Assembly: GCF_947493565.1 (NCBI RefSeq)
Contig: NZ_CANLRG010000003.1
Span: 248,001-312,000, forward strand
Length of the DNA: 64,000 nucleotides
Direction of reading: 5' to 3'
Source: an uncultured Lutibacter sp.
GTDB taxonomy: Bacteria; Bacteroidota; Bacteroidia; Flavobacteriales; Flavobacteriaceae
The position numbers and the translations under genes were made by a program. The notes under the pieces are model-generated. The model did no database searches and was not told the DNA's origin. It saw only the letters and a program-made list of their open reading frames with translations. Below are positions 63,199-64,000 of the stretch, piece by piece; within the stretch, counting starts at the first letter, position 1; each line of letters opens with the position of its first letter.

Positions 63199-64000
63199 TT
63201 AGTTTTTTAAATTAACTGAACTAAAAACAGCGGTTAAAAATAATTTATTTAACGATTCAGAATCTTGAGAATATCCGTCTAAAATCTGCACACCATCTAC
63301 TACTTTTTTGTTAGACTTTAACATTACCTTATCAAATTCTAAGTTAGATTTTTTTGAGTTTATTTGATATAAAAAAGAAGTGTTTGATAAATCTAATGAT
63401 GCTGTGGCATAATCTAAAATTATATTAAGCCTGTTAAAATTTGGAGCTGTATTATTTACTTGAATCGTTCCAAATTTTTGACTCAATGAAACATCATTTC
63501 CAACTTCCTCTAAAATTACATCCGATGAATTTGAGAATAAATTAACATTTTCAAATGTTCCAAACTTAGCGTTTGGAACATTTTTTAAAGTTATGGTACT
63601 TGAGTTTAAAGCCACAATACTTACAGGTGAATTTGAAAACGTTAAATTATTGGTTTCTCCAGTGATAACACCCCCTATAAAGTTACTATAAGACACATGA
63701 GCAGACATTTTCTTATTAGATTCTGGGATGGTAACTTTCCCATGTCTAACATTTAAATCAAAAGTTGCTTTTTTAGGAACTTTAATCTTTAAATATTTTT
63801 TAATTTTTATTTTAGAATTACTGGTTGCTTTATAATTAAAATACACATTTTTACCATAGTTTTGAAGAGAATCTAAAGTACCCTCTTTTTTCATTTTTTC
63901 AACTATTTCTAGTGCAACTTTACTTGCATGTTTTGCCTCTTCAGCCTGCTTTCTCCATAGTTCTTTATTTTCAAGCATTTCTTTTTTTACTTCAGCAGCA
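63199..64000 (-). CDS. DUF4097-like adhesin-type protein, 5' part outside the window
   Basis: The frame is open to the window edge, so the N-terminus is missing. The visible 267 residues start with a charged helix (KKEMLENKELWRKQAEEAKHAS region) and continue as a beta-strand-rich domain with LKIKVPKKATFDLNVRHGKVTIP and VSYSNFIGGVITG, similar to the short-strand repeats of the DUF4097 protein at 57.5 kb. Such proteins often have an N-terminal signal or an anti-sigma/helix part. The ATG at 63978 is internal to the frame and may not be the real start. Function unknown. Confidence 0.65.
   Translation of the reverse strand, partial: AAEVKKEMLENKELWRKQAEEAKHASKVALEIVEKMKKEGTLDSLQNYGKNVYFNYKATSNSKIKIKKYLKIKVPKKATFDLNVRHGKVTIPESNKKMSAHVSYSNFIGGVITGETNNLTFSNSPVSIVALNSSTITLKNVPNAKFGTFENVNLFSNSSDVILEEVGNDVSLSQKFGTIQVNNTAPNFNRLNIILDYATASLDLSNTSFLYQINSKKSNLEFDKVMLKSNKKVVDGVQILDGYSQDSESLNKLFLTAVFSSVNLKN

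Noticed and set aside
1-64000. CRISPR arrays, prophage genes, insertion sequences, tRNA or rRNA genes
   Set aside because: None seen by reading: no regular spaced repeats, no integrase or transposase motifs, no cloverleaf or rRNA segments. A tRNAscan or covariance search could still find a missed small RNA.

Overview
The window is an AT-rich chromosomal segment from a member of the Bacteroidota, most likely a marine or host-associated Flavobacteriaceae. The support is: Bacteroidota-restricted families (DUF4295 behind rpmB-rpmG, DUF5606, DUF2807/DUF4097 proteins); Bacteroidota-type promoters (TTG, 18-20 bp, TAnnTTTG) with almost no Shine-Dalgarno signal; frequent TTG starts; secreted glycan and peptide degrading enzymes. 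I see no prophage, insertion sequence, CRISPR array, tRNA or rRNA operon. The one structural RNA is the SRP RNA, which shares the window with ftsY.

Layout. 1-9 kb: edge of a Dph6-like gene, a secreted M14 peptidase, then a minus-strand housekeeping block cinA, rpmB-rpmG-DUF4295, ftsY, a lipoprotein amidase, rimO. 9-11 kb: FAH-family enzyme and menB. 11.1-21.1 kb: an accessory block inside the menaquinone region with a GAF protein, an HD + PycTM membrane protein, a very large lipoprotein joining a metallophosphoesterase, a kinase-like middle and an outer-membrane barrel, a pseudo-esterase and a secreted C1 peptidase. 21-27 kb: a short CvfB-like protein, menD, a membrane AraC-type regulator, then menF, a membrane-anchored hydrolase and a MenI-like thioesterase. 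27-38 kb: PRiA4_ORF3-type protein, EamA permease, a possible kinase-like conserved protein, an ABC exporter, uvrB, a GH29 fucosidase with PA14, transaldolase, an SDR and the SRP RNA. 38-45 kb: DUF4199, GT2, phosphosugar mutase, an MsbA-like exporter, CCA-adding enzyme and Sua5. 45-53 kb: the conserved dapD / ruvX-def-DUF5606-mazG neighbourhood, flanked and interrupted by four genes that look like a phosphocholine or phosphopolyol surface-decoration set (CDP-glycerol phosphotransferase type, LicC-like, LicD-like, TagD-like). 53-59.3 kb: lon, then an ECF sigma factor, its probable anti-sigma factor and two secreted DUF4097/DUF2807 proteins. 59.3-64 kb: a lipoprotein homologue of PNGase F with all three catalytic acids, then lgt, yidD, cysS and the edge of another adhesin-like gene.

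How the genes work together. MenF, MenD, MenB and MenI cover most of menaquinone synthesis. FtsY, SRP RNA, Lgt and YidD serve protein export and lipoprotein maturation, which suits the many signal peptides and lipoboxes. PNGase F and the fucosidase could act in sequence on host or algal glycoproteins. The most interesting targets are the phosphatase/kinase-like/barrel fusion, the HD-PycTM protein, the split Lic/Tag-like set, the PNGase F lipoprotein and the ECF-DUF4097 cassette.
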